Below are positions 16,826 through 25,123 of a stretch of DNA of 64,000 nucleotides, piece by piece (within the stretch, counting starts at the first letter, position 1; the number at the start of each line of letters is the position of its first letter). Source of the stretch: Streptacidiphilus albus JL83. GTDB lineage: Bacteria; Actinomycetota; Actinomycetes; Streptomycetales; Streptomycetaceae. Where the stretch lies: NCBI RefSeq assembly GCF_000744705.1, contig NZ_JQML01000001.1, forward strand, positions 7,016,017 through 7,080,016, read 5' to 3'. The notes under the pieces are model-generated. The model had not been told where the DNA came from, did no database searches, and worked only from the letters and a program-made list of their open reading frames with translations. The translations under genes and the position numbers were made by a program.

Positions 16826-18561
16826 TGCCACCCCAACTCCCACTCATCCTCAGCCGGCAGCCCGTCCGCCGGATCGGGCCCACCGCGGCGATCGACCCCA
16901 GCCGTGCGGTGGTGTACGCCAGCGCCGTCGGGCAGCTGTACTGGCTCCAGGGCCGGCTGCCGTCGCTGTCCGACCAGTTCCTGGGCCGCTTCAGCACCCG
17001 CTACGAGGTCGACATGAGCGACCACCACCGCAGGGCGCGACTGGAGAGCTCGCCCCTGCCCTGCAGCGACCAGGTCCACTTCTTCCAGGCGAGCCTGGAC
17101 ATCGGCTTCCGGGTCGTCGACCCGACGGAGATCGTGCGGCGGAACATCCAGGACGCCCTCGTGGTGGTGTACGGGCAGGTGGCCCAGGTGCTTCGCGGCA
17201 TCTCCCGGCGGTTCGCCATCGAGGAAGCGGCCGGGGCCGAGGCGGCGATGAACCAGCGCCTCGCGCAGCAGCTGCGACTCGACGAAGGGATCACCGTCCA
17301 CCGGTGCCTGGTCGAGCTCAACACGGACGAGGCAGCACAGCGTCACTTCACCGGCCTGACGCAGGCGAAGCGCGACCGGGAGCGGGGGTACGCGGCGCAC
17401 GACCTGGCCAAGGACGCGGTGGCGAGCGACAACGAGCTCGAAGCCGAACGGCAGCGCGGCCAGTTGGAGCGCGACCGGCTGGCCGAGGAGGCCCGACTGG
17501 CGGAGCAGCAGCGGCGGATGCGGGCGCTGGCCGGTAGCGGCATGGACGTCAAGGACCTGCTCCGCGCACACCTGGCCCAGCATCCCGAGGACACCGCCGG
17601 GGCGATCGCCCAGGTACTGCGTCAGATGGAGATCCAGGCGGAGTATGCCGCGAACCGTGACGCGCGCAGTGACGCCCGCTTCCAGACCATCCTCAAGGAG
17701 GGCCTGCTCCAGCCGGTCGACGTGGAGCAGTGGCGCAACGAGGTGCTGGGCGGCCTGCCGTACGGCGGAGCCGCGACACCGGCGGTCTCGGAGCTGCCGC
17801 CCGTCTACTGGGGCAAGGCGACCACCGGCAGCCCCTCGGGGTCCGCTTCCGGAGCGGGACCCGGACCGGACAGCCCTGCCGATACGTCCCGGCGCGACGC
17901 CTCCCCGGGCGTCGGCGTGCTGCCGATCTACGTCGTCCTCGACGAGTCGCCGGCCGCCGCCCCGTGCGCCCAGGCGCTCGGCAACGGTCTGCGCTCCCTC
18001 CACACGACCCTGCTGACGGTGCCCGGGATCGCGGACCGTATCCGCCTGTCGGTCCTGACCGTGGCCGAGGACACGCGCGTCGCGCTGCCGATGACCCACG
18101 TCGACTGGGGCACGGTCATGCCGGTACCGGACGTGCGCAACGGCTCCCGCTACGGGACTGCGTTCGAGCAGCTCGCCAAGGTCGTGCCGGGCGACATCGA
18201 CCGGCTCAAGGGCGACCATCCGACCGTCCACCGGCCGATCGTCTTCCTGCTGGTCGCGGGCGTTCCGGAGGACGGTTCGCTGTGGCGGAGGCAGGCCACC
18301 GCGGTGTCCGGCCCCGGAATGCCCTACCCGCCGGCGATCGTCGCCGTGGGGATCGGCCAGGCGGGCGAGGAGACCACGGCCGCCATGGCGAGCCGGAGGG
18401 AGCTGGCCTTCGTCGCCCAACCCCACCTCGATCTGACGGTCGCGGCGGAGGAGTTCGCGCTGCTCCTCAACGACACCGTGCGGGAGCTCGGCAGCGGGCT
18501 GCTCCGCGGGCGGCTCGAACTGGCCCCCATCTGCCCGCCGAGACTGCGACAACTGGGCTGA
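16825..18561 (+). CDS. SPFH/Band 7-like protein with coiled coil and C-terminal vWA-like domain
   Basis: A 578-residue protein. Residues about 30-160 resemble an SPFH/Band 7 domain (FSTRYEVDMSDHHRRARLESSP, then VHFFQASLDIGFRVVDPTEIVRRNI); no N-terminal membrane helix is obvious. A charged coiled coil follows (about 170-235, rich in Glu/Arg/Ala/Gln). After a Ser/Gly/Pro linker (about 335-370) there is a vWA-like Rossmann domain (LPIYVVLDES.., HRPIVFLLVAG). Its metal site reads DESPA, so the last Ser of the DxSxS MIDAS motif is replaced by Ala. The next gene encodes a vWA protein with an intact MIDAS. SPFH proteins usually assemble as large oligomers at membranes; the fused vWA could dock the next proteins. 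ATG 16825 overlaps the previous stop. Confidence 0.6.
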   Translation: MPPQLPLILSRQPVRRIGPTAAIDPSRAVVYASAVGQLYWLQGRLPSLSDQFLGRFSTRYEVDMSDHHRRARLESSPLPCSDQVHFFQASLDIGFRVVDPTEIVRRNIQDALVVVYGQVAQVLRGISRRFAIEEAAGAEAAMNQRLAQQLRLDEGITVHRCLVELNTDEAAQRHFTGLTQAKRDRERGYAAHDLAKDAVASDNELEAERQRGQLERDRLAEEARLAEQQRRMRALAGSGMDVKDLLRAHLAQHPEDTAGAIAQVLRQMEIQAEYAANRDARSDARFQTILKEGLLQPVDVEQWRNEVLGGLPYGGAATPAVSELPPVYWGKATTGSPSGSASGAGPGPDSPADTSRRDASPGVGVLPIYVVLDESPAAAPCAQALGNGLRSLHTTLLTVPGIADRIRLSVLTVAEDTRVALPMTHVDWGTVMPVPDVRNGSRYGTAFEQLAKVVPGDIDRLKGDHPTVHRPIVFLLVAGVPEDGSLWRRQATAVSGPGMPYPPAIVAVGIGQAGEETTAAMASRRELAFVAQPHLDLTVAAEEFALLLNDTVRELGSGLLRGRLELAPICPPRLRQLG

Positions 18562-18653
18562 ATCCGCTCCACGTTCCGACCACGCGCACCGTACGGGTCG
18601 ACCCCTGCACCACCGATGCACATCCGCACTCCTGAGAAGGCAGGTCCGCCTCC

Positions 18654-19337
18654 ATGAATGACAACAGAGGCAATCTCGTCCCCATGTACGTGCTCGCCGA
18701 CGAGTCGGGCTCCATGGCACCGCACATCGCCGAGCTCAACGCCGGGCTCTCCTCCCTGCACGCCGCGCTGCTCGGCGAGCCCATGGCGGCGGCCAAGGTC
18801 CGCTTCTCGGTGATCGGCTTCTCCCACCGGGCCACCGTCCGACTCCGCGCGGCCGACCTCCGTCGGGAGAACGAGCTCCCGCTCCTGAAGAGCGACGGCG
18901 GCGGCACCAGCTACCGAGCGGCCTTCCAGGAGCTGCTCGCCTCCATCCCCAGGGACATCACCGAGCTCAAGCAGCAGGGCTACACGGTCCACCGCCCGGC
19001 GGTCTTCATGCTGACGGACGGGCAGCCGAACAGCCGCGAGGACTGGACCACCCCGCACCACGAGCTGACCGACCGCGGGATCACCCGTGCGGCGCCGAAC
19101 ATCATCGCCTGCGGCATCGGTGAGGACGTGGAGGCAGCCACCATCGTGCAGGTGGCCACCGACCCGGACTACGCCTTCGTCTCGATCCCCGGCACCGACG
19201 TCGGCGCCGCGATCGCCAAGTTCTGCACCGCGCTGACCACCAGCGTCATCGAGTCCGGCCTCTCGCTGGGCGGAGACTCCCCCGAACTGGTCGTGGAGAA
19301 GCCGGTCGGCTTCCGCATGGCCATCGACGTGGTCTGA
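18654..19337 (+). CDS. TerY-like von Willebrand factor A domain protein
   Basis: A 227-residue, single-domain vWA protein. The MIDAS metal site is intact: DESGS near residues 16-20, the Thr in GGTSY near 85, and the Asp in MLTDGQP near 121. Length and layout match TerY proteins, the vWA component of tellurite/stress Ter systems, which are typically found with a PP2C phosphatase and a kinase. Exactly those two genes follow (12-base gap, then overlap), so this is the first member of a vWA-PP2C-kinase triad. It likely acts as a metal-dependent adaptor in the cytoplasm. A 92-base spacer with its own ribosome binding site (GAGAAGGCAGG) separates it from the SPFH-vWA gene, so an internal promoter is possible. 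Confidence 0.82.
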   Translation: MNDNRGNLVPMYVLADESGSMAPHIAELNAGLSSLHAALLGEPMAAAKVRFSVIGFSHRATVRLRAADLRRENELPLLKSDGGGTSYRAAFQELLASIPRDITELKQQGYTVHRPAVFMLTDGQPNSREDWTTPHHELTDRGITRAAPNIIACGIGEDVEAATIVQVATDPDYAFVSIPGTDVGAAIAKFCTALTTSVIESGLSLGGDSPELVVEKPVGFRMAIDVV

Positions 19338-19349
19338 GCGGGGCGCGGC

Positions 19350-20435
19350 GTGAACTTCCGAGCCTTCCGCCCGGACGAGCCGGCCGCACCCGGTCCGCGT
19401 GAACTCCCCCCGGGCCGGCACCGGTCGCCCGACCAACGGAATGTCGACGACTGGATGGACGACTGGAGCAACGTCCTGGGCCCGCAGCCGCTCTTCGTCC
19501 CGGCGCCTTCGGCAGCCGACGGCGCCGGGCCCGAGGGCTTCCCACGACGGGCCTCGGTCGGCGTCCCCAGCACCGTGTTCGAGCCGCGACCGCCTGGTGC
19601 GACCTCCCTGTCGTACCGGCCCGACACCATCGTCGACGGCTGGTCGACGGACGCGTTCACCGTCCGGATGGCGTCCGTGCGCGGAGACGGCCATCGCTAC
19701 GGTGATCGTCCCCGCGAGGACGATGTGGCGCTCGCCGTGGATCCCCGTACCGGGGCCCTGGTCTTCGCCGTGGCCGACGGCGTCTCCAAGGCGCGGCAGC
19801 CGCATCTGGGCGCCACTCTGGCCTGCCGCACCGCCGTGGACACTGTTGTCGCCCAGCTCGACGGGAACCGCGCGCACGCCGACATCGACCTGCCGCAGGT
19901 GCTCAGCGCCGCCGCGTACGCCCTTCGTGACCACGCCTCCCGGGTGCTGGAGCGCGCCACGGCCGGATCTGTCACCGTCAACGAGACCGCGCAGCTGCTC
20001 GCGACGACGCTCGTGGCCGGGCTGGCCACTCCCACGTCGACCGGGCTCCAGGTCGCGGTGGTCCGCATCGGGGACTCCAACGCCTGGGTGCTCAATGGCG
20101 GCGCCTACGAGGCGGTCTGGGAGCCGCCGCCGCCCAAGGCGCAGGAGGTCGCCTCGTCCGCCGTCCGTCCGCTGCCCTATGTGAGCAGCGGGCTCACCCC
20201 GCGCGGCTTCGTCCTGCCGGAGCACGCGGTCCTGCTGGTCGGCACCGACGGGTTCGGCGGGCCGCTCGGTGACGGCGTCGGTCACGTCGGCCGGTTCTTC
20301 GCCGAACGACTGGCAGCGCCGCCGCCGGCACTGGAGTTCGCGCACCTGCTGGACTTCTCCAGGGAGACCTTCGACGACGACCGGACGCTGCTCGCCGTCT
20401 GGCAGCGCCGGCAGCCCGCCGGAGGCTGCACATGA
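19350..20435 (+). CDS. PP2C-family protein serine/threonine phosphatase
   Basis: A 361-residue protein starting at GTG 19350. The first 90 residues are Pro/Asp-rich and probably disordered. The PP2C catalytic domain follows with its metal-binding motifs: REDD near 127-130, VADGVSKA near 147, VRIGDSNAWVL near 234, a TDGFGG motif near 297 and the final DDDRTLLAVW near 342-351. All acidic ligands for the two-metal centre seem present, so it is probably active. As the middle gene of the vWA-PP2C-kinase triad it should dephosphorylate targets of the kinase encoded just downstream, the kinase itself, or the vWA partner. Its stop overlaps the kinase start (ATGA). Confidence 0.85.
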   Translation: MNFRAFRPDEPAAPGPRELPPGRHRSPDQRNVDDWMDDWSNVLGPQPLFVPAPSAADGAGPEGFPRRASVGVPSTVFEPRPPGATSLSYRPDTIVDGWSTDAFTVRMASVRGDGHRYGDRPREDDVALAVDPRTGALVFAVADGVSKARQPHLGATLACRTAVDTVVAQLDGNRAHADIDLPQVLSAAAYALRDHASRVLERATAGSVTVNETAQLLATTLVAGLATPTSTGLQVAVVRIGDSNAWVLNGGAYEAVWEPPPPKAQEVASSAVRPLPYVSSGLTPRGFVLPEHAVLLVGTDGFGGPLGDGVGHVGRFFAERLAAPPPALEFAHLLDFSRETFDDDRTLLAVWQRRQPAGGCT

Positions 20436-22000
20436 CGGCACCGCGGGTGACGGCGCCGGTCCGGGAGGAGGAGCTGGACCTCGGCCAGGAGCCGCTCGGG
20501 AAGGGCGGCCAGGGCGAGGTCTTCCGAGTGGCGAACCGGCGGATCAACCAGCAGTGGGAGGTCGCCTACAAGCGTTACAAGCCCGAGATCCGGCCCAGGC
20601 TGAACGTCAGTGTGCTGCGAAAGATGGCGGACCTCCCGGCCGAGCTGGACGAGGCGGACGCGCGCTGGCTCTGCGAGAACACCTGCTGGCCGGCGGCGGT
20701 CGTCGAGGACGGATCCGGCAGCACCTGCGGGTTCCTGATGCGGTTGGTGCCGCGGGACTTCTTCGTGACCGCGGCCGGCGCGGAACGGGTGGCAGGACTG
20801 GAGTTCCTGCTGAACCCCGACGAGTACGTCCACCGCGCGCAGATTCCGCTGCCGGGAACGGAGCAGCGGCTGCTCCTGCTGGCCGAAGTGGCCGAGGCCA
20901 TGGACCGGCTGCACCGACTCGGCATCGTGGTGGGCGACTTCTCGCCGAAGAACGTCCTCTACCGGCTTCGACCCAGCCCCAGCAGCTTCTTCATCGACTG
21001 CGACGCCATGCGGCTGGCTGGATGCGACGCGCTGCCCCAGGTGGAGACACCCGGGTGGTCCTCGGCGGCAGGGGAGCTGATCGCGACCCAGGCAACCGAC
21101 GCCGCGAAGTTCGGCAAGCTCGCCACCCGGCTGCTGGCCAAGGAACAGGACGGGTTCCACGCCGACGTGCTCCGCCGAATCTCGCCCAGGCTGGGCGAGT
21201 TGGCGGATCTCAGCGCGCACGCCGACCCGTCCCGCCGACCGCGGCCGGGTGGCTGGACGGGGCCGCTCCGTGAGGCGGCGGGCAAGGCCGGCACCCCGCC
21301 GCCGTCCCCGCCCCGCCCTGCCCCGGCGCCGTCGGTCGGCGGCGCACAACCGACACCGTCGGCGCTGAAGAAGCCTCCGCCGACGGCGCCGGCCATCAGG
21401 CCGCGGGTGCTGCTGCAGGTACTGGGCGCGCTGGTCCTGCTGATCATCGTCTGGGCCGTCGCCACCCACCACGGAGCCGCCGCCACGGACTCGGGCGGGA
21501 GCTCGGCGGCCAGTGCCACGACCGGTGCGTCGGACACGGACGGAGCCCAGCAGCAGGCCGCGGCGATCGACCAGCTGCTGTCGCAGAACGACGGCACCCG
21601 GAGTCAGGTGACCAATGCGGTGACGGACATCGACGACTGCACCAGCGGTGGGGACCTGAGCAGCGACGTGTCAGCGCTGCAACAGGCGGCGCAGACCCGG
21701 GAGAACCTGCTCGACCAACTGGGCCAGCTGGACGTCTCGGCACTCCCCGACGGCAGCCAGGTCGTCAGCGACCTCGAACAGGCCTGGACCGACTCGGTCC
21801 AGGCCGACCAGGCGTTCGCGAACTGGGCCCAGGACGTCCAGAACCAGAGCTGCGGCAACGGGGCCGTTCACACCTCGAACTGGGACACCGCCTCCAGCGA
21901 CAGCCAGCTGGCAACCGCCGACAAGCAGACGTTCGTCACGGTCTGGACGCCCATCGCCCAGCAGTACGGCCTGACCGTCAGGACGGCTGACCAGTTGTGA
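20432..22000 (+). CDS. TerY-P-type serine/threonine kinase with single transmembrane helix
   Basis: A 522-residue protein. The kinase domain (about 15-270) has a glycine loop GKGGQGEVF, the ATP lysine in VAYKRYKP, a catalytic loop VGDFSPKNVLYR (Asp, Lys and Asn kept) and a metal-binding IDCD in place of DFG. These deviations are typical of kinases in Ter-type vWA/PP2C/kinase triads. A Pro-rich linker (about 280-320) leads to one membrane helix (about 325-342, VLLQVLGALVLLIIVWAVA). The remaining 170 residues, Ser/Thr/Gln/Asp-rich with two cysteines, would be outside the cell. So it can sense or anchor at the membrane. It ends the six-gene operon and its 3' end overlaps the convergent CRP-family gene by 23 bases. 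Confidence 0.8.
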   Translation: MTAPRVTAPVREEELDLGQEPLGKGGQGEVFRVANRRINQQWEVAYKRYKPEIRPRLNVSVLRKMADLPAELDEADARWLCENTCWPAAVVEDGSGSTCGFLMRLVPRDFFVTAAGAERVAGLEFLLNPDEYVHRAQIPLPGTEQRLLLLAEVAEAMDRLHRLGIVVGDFSPKNVLYRLRPSPSSFFIDCDAMRLAGCDALPQVETPGWSSAAGELIATQATDAAKFGKLATRLLAKEQDGFHADVLRRISPRLGELADLSAHADPSRRPRPGGWTGPLREAAGKAGTPPPSPPRPAPAPSVGGAQPTPSALKKPPPTAPAIRPRVLLQVLGALVLLIIVWAVATHHGAAATDSGGSSAASATTGASDTDGAQQQAAAIDQLLSQNDGTRSQVTNAVTDIDDCTSGGDLSSDVSALQQAAQTRENLLDQLGQLDVSALPDGSQVVSDLEQAWTDSVQADQAFANWAQDVQNQSCGNGAVHTSNWDTASSDSQLATADKQTFVTVWTPIAQQYGLTVRTADQL

Positions 22001-22697
22001 GGGCCAGTTTCTGCAATACGTCCACGCGCAGCAGCAGCACCTCCAGCCGACCGGTGACCACCCAGCCGTTCTGGCGCCACTGCTCGAAGACCCGGCTCAC
22101 GGTGCGGCGCGAGCTGACGACAAGGCCGGCCAGGTCGTCCTGGGACAGCGGCAGACGGATGCGTACCCGCCCGTCACCGCTGTCGGACCCGTAGCGGTCC
22201 CCGAGTTCCAGCAGCAGCGCGGCAAGCCGGGTCTGCACCGGCTCTGCCGCTGCCGCGCGCATCCGGTCCGCCTCCCGCAACCGCTGGGACAGGACCCGCT
22301 GCAGCGCTGCGCCGATGTCGGCTTCGGCCTGCTGGAGCCGACGGAACTCGGCCAGGGGCAGCGTCCAGCAGGTGACGTCGGTGAGGGCCAGCAGTGTCGC
22401 ACTGCGGGTGGTCGCGCCGATCCCGGCCTGTTCGCCGAGCAGGTCACCCGGGCCGCGCAGTGCCAGCACCGCGCTGTGTCCGGAGCTGGAGTCCAGCACC
22501 ACCTTGACGCAACCGGACCGCACCACGACCAGGTGGTCCGAGTGGTCACCGGCACGCAGCAGCGTGTCCCCCGACCGGTAGCGGACCGGGCGTGCGCCAC
22601 GGACCAGCGCGTCCCGGGCGTCCTGCCCGAGCCACGACCAGAAGGTCGCACCGCTGTCCTCCCCCCGTGCCCGCCACGCAGTCCTGGTGCCCGTCAT
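21978..22697 (-). CDS. CRP/FNR-family transcriptional regulator
   Basis: A 239-residue protein. An N-terminal cyclic-nucleotide-binding beta-barrel (about 20-140) contains the phosphate-binding cassette GEQ...TTRSAT, with the Glu and Arg that contact cyclic nucleotides in CRP, so ligand binding is plausible. A C-terminal crp-type winged helix (about 165-235) has LPLSQDDLAGLVVSSRRTVSRVFEQWRQNGW. The start is ATG 22697, overlapping the stop of the upstream effector gene in ATGA; the longer open frame to 23018 is inside that gene. It probably regulates its own operon and perhaps the convergent cyclase/ATPase operon. The pairing of a cNMP-binding regulator with a Pycsar-type effector suggests that both read the same second messenger. 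Confidence 0.88.
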   Translation of the reverse strand: MTGTRTAWRARGEDSGATFWSWLGQDARDALVRGARPVRYRSGDTLLRAGDHSDHLVVVRSGCVKVVLDSSSGHSAVLALRGPGDLLGEQAGIGATTRSATLLALTDVTCWTLPLAEFRRLQQAEADIGAALQRVLSQRLREADRMRAAAAEPVQTRLAALLLELGDRYGSDSGDGRVRIRLPLSQDDLAGLVVSSRRTVSRVFEQWRQNGWVVTGRLEVLLLRVDVLQKLALTTGQPS

Positions 22698-23188
22698 CCC
22701 ACCACGTCCGCCAGCGCGATCAGCACGCCGCCGAGACATGCCAGGGACAGGGAGTGCCGCACGCCCCGGTCCTTGATCCAGGCGATCCGGCTCAGCGCAA
22801 CCAGCTGCCGGCTGAGCGCGGGCAGCGCGTCGCCGTTGCTGAGCCGGACGGTCAGCTCCTCCGGTGTCCAGTGGCGCAGGTCGCCGTAGTAGATCCAGCC
22901 CCTCGGCGCGGTACGGTCGCGGCCGTCTCCGCCACGTGGTAGCACCACCAGCACGGCGGCCAGCGCGCCCAGCCCCAGAACGGTCACGCCGGCCCAGAAG
23001 AGCACCTGCGCCGGCCACCCCACCAGCTGCCCGAGCCGGTGACCGCTCCCCGACAGGGCCACCACTCCGCCCAGGGCGCCCGACTCCAGCGCCAACGCGA
23101 AGGACGCCTTGGCGTCGATCTTGCTCGTGAGATCGTTCAGGTGGCCGTGGATGTGCCAGGCAGTCTCGATCGCGCGCTCGTCCGACAC
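22694..23188 (-). CDS. Pycsar-type transmembrane effector (PycTM-like)
   Basis: A 164-residue membrane protein. The N-terminal helix and first membrane segment carry the family pattern IETAWHIHGHLNDLTSKIDAK followed by ASFALALESGALGGVVAL. A second helix is near 70-92 (VLFWAGVTVLGLGALAAVLVVLP), then a soluble segment (YGDLRHWTPEELTVRL, LPALSRQLVALSRIAW) and a final helix near 146-162. I match this to the Pycsar effector family, membrane proteins thought to disrupt the inner membrane when bound by cyclic pyrimidine nucleotides during phage infection. The start is GTG 23188, with a strong GGGGGG ribosome site 5-10 bases upstream, rather than the further upstream ATG 23218. It is co-translated with the CRP-type regulator. 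Confidence 0.8.
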   Translation of the reverse strand: MSDERAIETAWHIHGHLNDLTSKIDAKASFALALESGALGGVVALSGSGHRLGQLVGWPAQVLFWAGVTVLGLGALAAVLVVLPRGGDGRDRTAPRGWIYYGDLRHWTPEELTVRLSNGDALPALSRQLVALSRIAWIKDRGVRHSLSLACLGGVLIALADVVG

Positions 23189-23395
23189 TGAACCCCCCGT
23201 GGTGAGAAGACCCGTCAACTCCGACGTGCAGTAAGCCAGTTCTTCAGCGCAGGATATCTGCGAAGCGGGGATGCAACAGCCTGTGGCGGATAGTCGCAGC
23301 TACTGGGGGTGAGCCGTCCCCACGGAGCGAGTTCCCCGCCGGGCGAGTCCCCTGCCGAGGGAGTCGAGCAGCCGGCGCAGGCGGACGGGGACGCC

Positions 23396-23570
23396 CACAC
23401 GGGGATGACGTCGAGTCCCTGCCCCAGCCCCTTGAAGTCATCGGCGTTCCGCGTGAAGAGCGGGAGTCCATGGGCGGCGGTGGCAGCGATCATGAGGTGC
23501 ATCCGACGGGGGCAGGGGCTGCGATTCGCCGTGACGCTGAGCGCCGTGCTCGGCCGGGGCATTATCGGCG
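23396..23570 (-). pseudogene. vapC (PIN toxin) C-terminal relic
   Basis: In one minus-strand frame the translation contains TANRSPCPRRMHLMIAATAA followed by HGLPLFTRNADDFKGLGQ and LDVIPV. This matches, with few changes, the C-terminal 45 residues of the intact PIN toxin encoded at 39458-39862 (TVKANRNPRPRRMDLMIAAT.., NADDFKGLEQ, VEIIPV). The frame continues past the expected stop, the conserved Asp in RRMDL is His here, and no N-terminal PIN half or antitoxin is found upstream. It is therefore a decayed copy. Boundaries are approximate. Confidence 0.75.
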
Positions 23571-23640
23571 AACGGGTCGTCGCCGATGGCAGCACCTCGA
23601 TCAGTGTCCCGCTCACCGGGCTGTCATAGAGTGCGGGTCC

Positions 23641-24390
23641 ATGACCGACACTGCCTATCTCGGCCGGGCAGACCTCGCCGACCTTCTCGGAGCCGTCCGT
23701 CGCTCCGTGGCGCGGCTCACGGCCACCCTCGACAAGCTGAACGACACTGCGGCCCGCGAGCCGTCCGCGCTGCCCGGATGGAGCCGAGGGCATGTCCTCA
23801 CTCATCTGGCCAGCAGCGCCGACGTCTACCGGTGGCTGCTGACGCTGGCCCGCACCGGCGTCGAGCCCGGACCGCGCGCGGACGGCCCCGCGCTGGAGCG
23901 CGCGTTGCGCGACGGCGCCGGACGAGACGCTGCCGAACTCGTCGCCGACGTACTGGACGGCATGGGGCGGATGCTCGACGAGGCCGAGTCCATGGCCGCC
24001 GAGCGCTGGCCCACGATGGTGACCGCCCTCGCCGGCTGGCGGCACCCTGCCTGGTTCGTCCTGCACCGTGCCCGACGCGAACTCGAAACCCACCACGTCG
24101 ACCTGAGTCTCGGCTACACCGCCGCCGACTGGCCCGAGGACTACGTCGGGTGGGCCCTCGACGCCACGGTCGCCACGCTCCGTGCCCGCGACTTCCCCGT
24201 CTCCCGCATCGAGGCCACCGACCTCGACCGCATCTGGACCCTTGCCCCGACCGGCCCCGGCGTCAGTGGCGCGGGCCACGCCCTCCTCGCCTGGCTGGCC
24301 GGCCGCGACACCTCCGGGCCGCTGCAGGCGGGACACCCGCTGCCGACCCCGCCGAACTGGCCGCTCCCGCCGTCCCCCGGCTGGTCCTGA
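23641..24390 (+). CDS. maleylpyruvate isomerase-family mycothiol-dependent enzyme (DinB-like fold)
   Basis: A 249-residue protein with the family hallmark LPGWSRGHVLTHLASSAD near residues 42-59; its His pair, together with the later ETHHVDL (about 150), forms the metal site of this DinB-like four-helix bundle. Family members are zinc enzymes using mycothiol, or uncharacterised relatives, in actinomycetes. The substrate cannot be told: maleylpyruvate isomerisation would require gentisate genes, which are not nearby. ATG 23641 starts the family homology; the open frame upstream overlaps the vapC relic. A C-terminal MDMPI-C-like segment with GAGHALLAWLAGR supports the family call. Confidence 0.82.
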   Translation: MTDTAYLGRADLADLLGAVRRSVARLTATLDKLNDTAAREPSALPGWSRGHVLTHLASSADVYRWLLTLARTGVEPGPRADGPALERALRDGAGRDAAELVADVLDGMGRMLDEAESMAAERWPTMVTALAGWRHPAWFVLHRARRELETHHVDLSLGYTAADWPEDYVGWALDATVATLRARDFPVSRIEATDLDRIWTLAPTGPGVSGAGHALLAWLAGRDTSGPLQAGHPLPTPPNWPLPPSPGWS

Positions 24391-24626
24391 TCCGGCCATG
24401 GCGCCGCGCCGCCCGAGTCCCCGGCGCCCGCGCGCCTGCCTCGGCCTGCAGTTCGCCCTGCGCGAGTCGACCGTCCTGCTCGAACACCCGCTGCCCGCTC
24501 ACGCTCTGACTTTCCAGTCCATTCCTGCGAAGGCCTCCTACAGCATCACCGTCCGACCCGACGGCCCGACGGCCCGACGGCCCGACCCCGGCCACGCTCT
24601 CCGCCAGCCGCAGGTCGTGAGAGCCC

Positions 24627-25094
24627 TCACGCGCCGGCCGCCTGCTTCGTCCCCGTTCCTGTTCCTGTTCCTGTCCTCGTCCCTGTCGTCGCTGTCGGAC
24701 CGCCGTCCGTGGCCCCGGCTGCCCGCTCGTCGGCCTTCGCCAGCCAGAAGTAGACGGGAGGCAGCCCGAGCTCAAGTACCGAGAGCACGATCTGGAACCA
24801 CTGCGGCCAGCCGTGCAGGGCGAGCGAGAGGACGCGGCCGAACCCGCCGAGCAGGAAGACCCCGGCGAGCCAGCGCACCGCGCTGGCCGGGATCGGCCGT
24901 TGCCGGGCGGCCCAGAGCCAGGCCAGGCCGTACCCGGTGAAGCTCGCGCCCATGAAGCGGCCCCAGCTGTCGATCGTGGTCCCCGCGTTCCCGGCGCCGG
25001 GGATCGCCGCATTGCCGAGCGCGAGGTGCCACAGCCCGATCGCCACGCAGGCCCACCCCATGAGCTGGACGAGCAGCCGGAGTGTTCTGGCCAT
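24627..25094 (-). CDS. DUF4345 family small membrane protein
   Basis: A 155-residue protein with four hydrophobic helices (LLVQLMGWACVAIGLWHLAL; FTGYGLAWLWAA; WLAGVFLLGGFGRVLSLAL; FQIVLSVLELGLPPVYFWLA), matching the DUF4345 four-helix membrane family of unknown function. The C-terminal 35 residues are a Thr-Gly repeat (TGTGTGTGT) encoded by a 6-base repeat. ATG 25094 (MARTLRLL) is chosen over 25130 because the extra residues overlap the operator region. It is divergent from the TetR gene, with paired palindromes between them, so it is the probable regulatory target. Confidence 0.7.
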   Translation of the reverse strand: MARTLRLLVQLMGWACVAIGLWHLALGNAAIPGAGNAGTTIDSWGRFMGASFTGYGLAWLWAARQRPIPASAVRWLAGVFLLGGFGRVLSLALHGWPQWFQIVLSVLELGLPPVYFWLAKADERAAGATDGGPTATTGTRTGTGTGTGTKQAAGA

Positions 25095-25123
25095 GGTCCA
25101 CCACCATCCCGTCGTCAGGCTAG

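Noticed and set aside
16090..18720. Long antisense open frame (876 codons) opposite the ATPase and SPFH-vWA genes
   Set aside because: Shadow of two supported genes; no ribosome site and no recognisable motif.
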